64,000 bases of DNA from Picochlorum sp. 'celeri'. Lineage: Eukaryota > Chlorophyta > Trebouxiophyceae. The stretch is from positions 1-64,000 of the forward strand of contig JAACMV010000023.1 in assembly GCA_010909725.1 (NCBI GenBank), read 5' to 3'. The notes beneath the pieces are model-generated. The model was given only the letters and a program-made list of their open reading frames with translations, searched no databases and was not told where the DNA came from. Positions 62,463-64,000 of this stretch are shown here, in pieces. The translations under genes and the position numbers were made by a program. Each line of letters opens with the position of its first letter. Position 1 is the first letter of the stretch.

Positions 62463-63844
62463 ATGGCCGGCGTAGATGTGGATAGCAGTGGTCATGCATC
62501 TGACCACCAAACGCAAATTGAAGTGAAATTCACAACAAAACTCAAGGAGCCATATAAAGTATCTACTGACGGATCAATTGTATGTATACTTGTGATTTAT
62601 GACACTGATGAGCGAGTTCTGTCTGATTGATCGAAAATTGTCCCGGTGTGCAGACTGTGCCAGCACAGGTGACACGGTATGGGCTGTCCCAGATTGTGAA
62701 TCATCTCTTAGATCTCGATCGACCCATTCCATTTGAGTTTATTGTATGTGGAGATGTGCTTTGCTCGACATTAGGGGCCCATATATCGAGCAGAAATGTG
62801 ACAGCAGAAAAGGTCTTGGAAGTAGAGTATGTTCCAGCTATGTTGCCACCTTCGCCAGGAGAGGACATTGCGCAGGATGACTGGTTGTCTTGTATATCAG
62901 AATCTGATAGCGTGATATATACTGGGTCATATGACGGGCTGGTGAGAATGTGGAACAGCGATGGAGATGAGCTGGCACAGTTTGCTGCTCATCCTTGTCC
63001 TGTGAAATCATGCCTCACTATACCAGGCCATGGTCAGTTGTTGACGACTGGAGACGATGGTTCAGTGCGAATGTGGAAGTGTGATCAAGGGAGTCAAGAT
63101 CTGTTGGCTCACTTGACAGGGCACGAATCGACAGTGGAATCCTGTGCTGTGCGGCCTGATGGTGAGCGATGTGCCACAGCAGGATGGGATACAAACATCC
63201 TTATTTGGAGATCAGGGGAAAGTTTAGAAACGCATGTGTCTGAGAATCCAGCAAAAAAACAGCCAGGAAAAAAAACGATGAAGAGCTCATCGGCGGAAGT
63301 AGAGTCTGTAGGTGCCCTGGAGGCACACTCCCAATGTGTGTCGGATATGGTGTGGAAGTCCCATGAAAATCTAATATCCTGCTCTTGGGATCATAGTATC
63401 AAGTTCTGGGACGTGGAAATGGAAACAGTAACTGATTCGTTCACACACAACAAGGTTTTGTACTGCCTAGACACTTCAAATAGTGATGATTCCAGCCACG
63501 TGGTTGCCTTTGGTGGCGCAGAAAAGGCCGTTCGACTCTGGGACAGGAGGGAAAAGCAGGGAACCTTTGCGAAATCCCTGCGTTCATTGCAATCACATAC
63601 GTCATGGGTGTCTGATCTTGAGTGGCACCCAACATCAGAGTACCATATCATGACTGCTTCGTATGATGGCTCTGTGAAACTCTGGGACATTCGTGGTGAA
63701 ATACCCCTCCACACAATCCACCCTACGACCGTGTCAGATGATGATAGATTGCTGTGCTGTGCGTGGATTGGGTCGTCTAGCATTGCGTTCGGTGGTACAA
63801 ACAAGACCCTGTCCACCATGGTGTTGCAACCATCGACCTTGTGA
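62463..63844 (+). CDS. WDR12/YTM1-like ribosome biogenesis WD40 protein
   Basis: Two exons, 62463-62579 and 62654-63844 (74-bp intron GTATGT...GTGCAG); 435 aa. Splicing completes the NLE domain: QTQIEVKFTTKLKEPYKVST then TVPAQVTRYGLSQIVNHLLD, the part that binds the AAA+ ATPase Rea1/MDN1. Seven WD40 repeats follow (GSYDGLVRMWN, GDDGSVRMWK, AGWDTNILIWR, CSWDHSIKFWD, FGGAEKAVRLWD, ASYDGSVKLWD). WDR12 works with BOP1 and PES1 in 60S maturation. A basic stretch lies between repeats 3 and 4. The last 156 bases of the window hold no supported gene. Confidence 0.94.
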
Positions 63845-64000
63845 TCTGCTACAGGGAGATGACCAAAACCACCGACCCTCCCTATAGCTCAGCATTCGGA
63901 AATTATCATAGATAATTCTTGTAATAGAAAATGTTGTATCAGATGAATACTCCAAGGACGATGGGGGGCATTTCGTTGCCTGCTCCAGCAGGACATCGTG

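Overview
The window reads as nuclear DNA of a small green alga (Chlorophyta or prasinophyte-like; the exact group cannot be fixed from sequence alone). Evidence: a spliced light-harvesting Lhca gene, plant-lineage families (non-phosphorylating GAPDH, RHL1, RUS/DUF647, EDR2, plastid-type COG0354 protein), mitochondrial translation genes, and short spliceosomal introns, mostly 60-105 bp, that start GTRNGT and end in YGCAG. I rebuilt the exon joins by hand from donor, acceptor, reading phase and family similarity; many single-frame ORFs are only parts of the real genes.

Layout. 1-16.3 kb is accessory, repeat-rich and gene-poor, and resembles subtelomeric DNA although no telomere repeat is visible. 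It holds diverged long direct repeats (about 0.28-2 kb and 3.2-3.4 kb), tRNA-derived repeat copies, an imperfect T/G-rich tandem array (3.6-4.3 kb), the remains of a Ty3/gypsy integrase (5.25-5.83 kb), one very large three-exon gene for an unrecognised protein with two HNH-like modules (5.92-10.4 kb), two hairpins, a tRNA-Asp(GTC) gene and a duplicated block (11.57 and 12.46 kb).

16.4-63.9 kb is a dense housekeeping region of about 35 genes. It covers translation and organelle protein synthesis (GatA, bL21m, mL43, EF-Ts, RsmB-like and MCTS1 proteins, a YbaK-like deacylase), transcription and splicing (PRP38B, PAF1, MED31, cyclin T-like), RNA export or processing (LENG8/SAC3-like), cell cycle and proteolysis (APC13, RPN13, an F-box protein), ribosome assembly (WDR12/YTM1), DNA endoreduplication (RHL1), metabolism (GAPN, IMPDH, SUMT, malonyl-CoA synthetase-like), photosynthesis (Lhca), membrane traffic and lipid binding (SEC14-like, REP, TMEM50, EDR2-like), a metal carrier (NicO-like), an inward-rectifier K+ channel and two secreted Kunitz-domain proteins.

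Genes on opposite strands repeatedly converge with stop codons 2-20 bp apart, and in one case the coding regions overlap by 19 bp, so transcripts of neighbours must overlap. The most unusual items are the double-HNH protein, the Kunitz pair with different P1 residues, the animal-like Kir channel, and short genes visible only after splicing (APC13, mL43, MCTS1, TMEM50).
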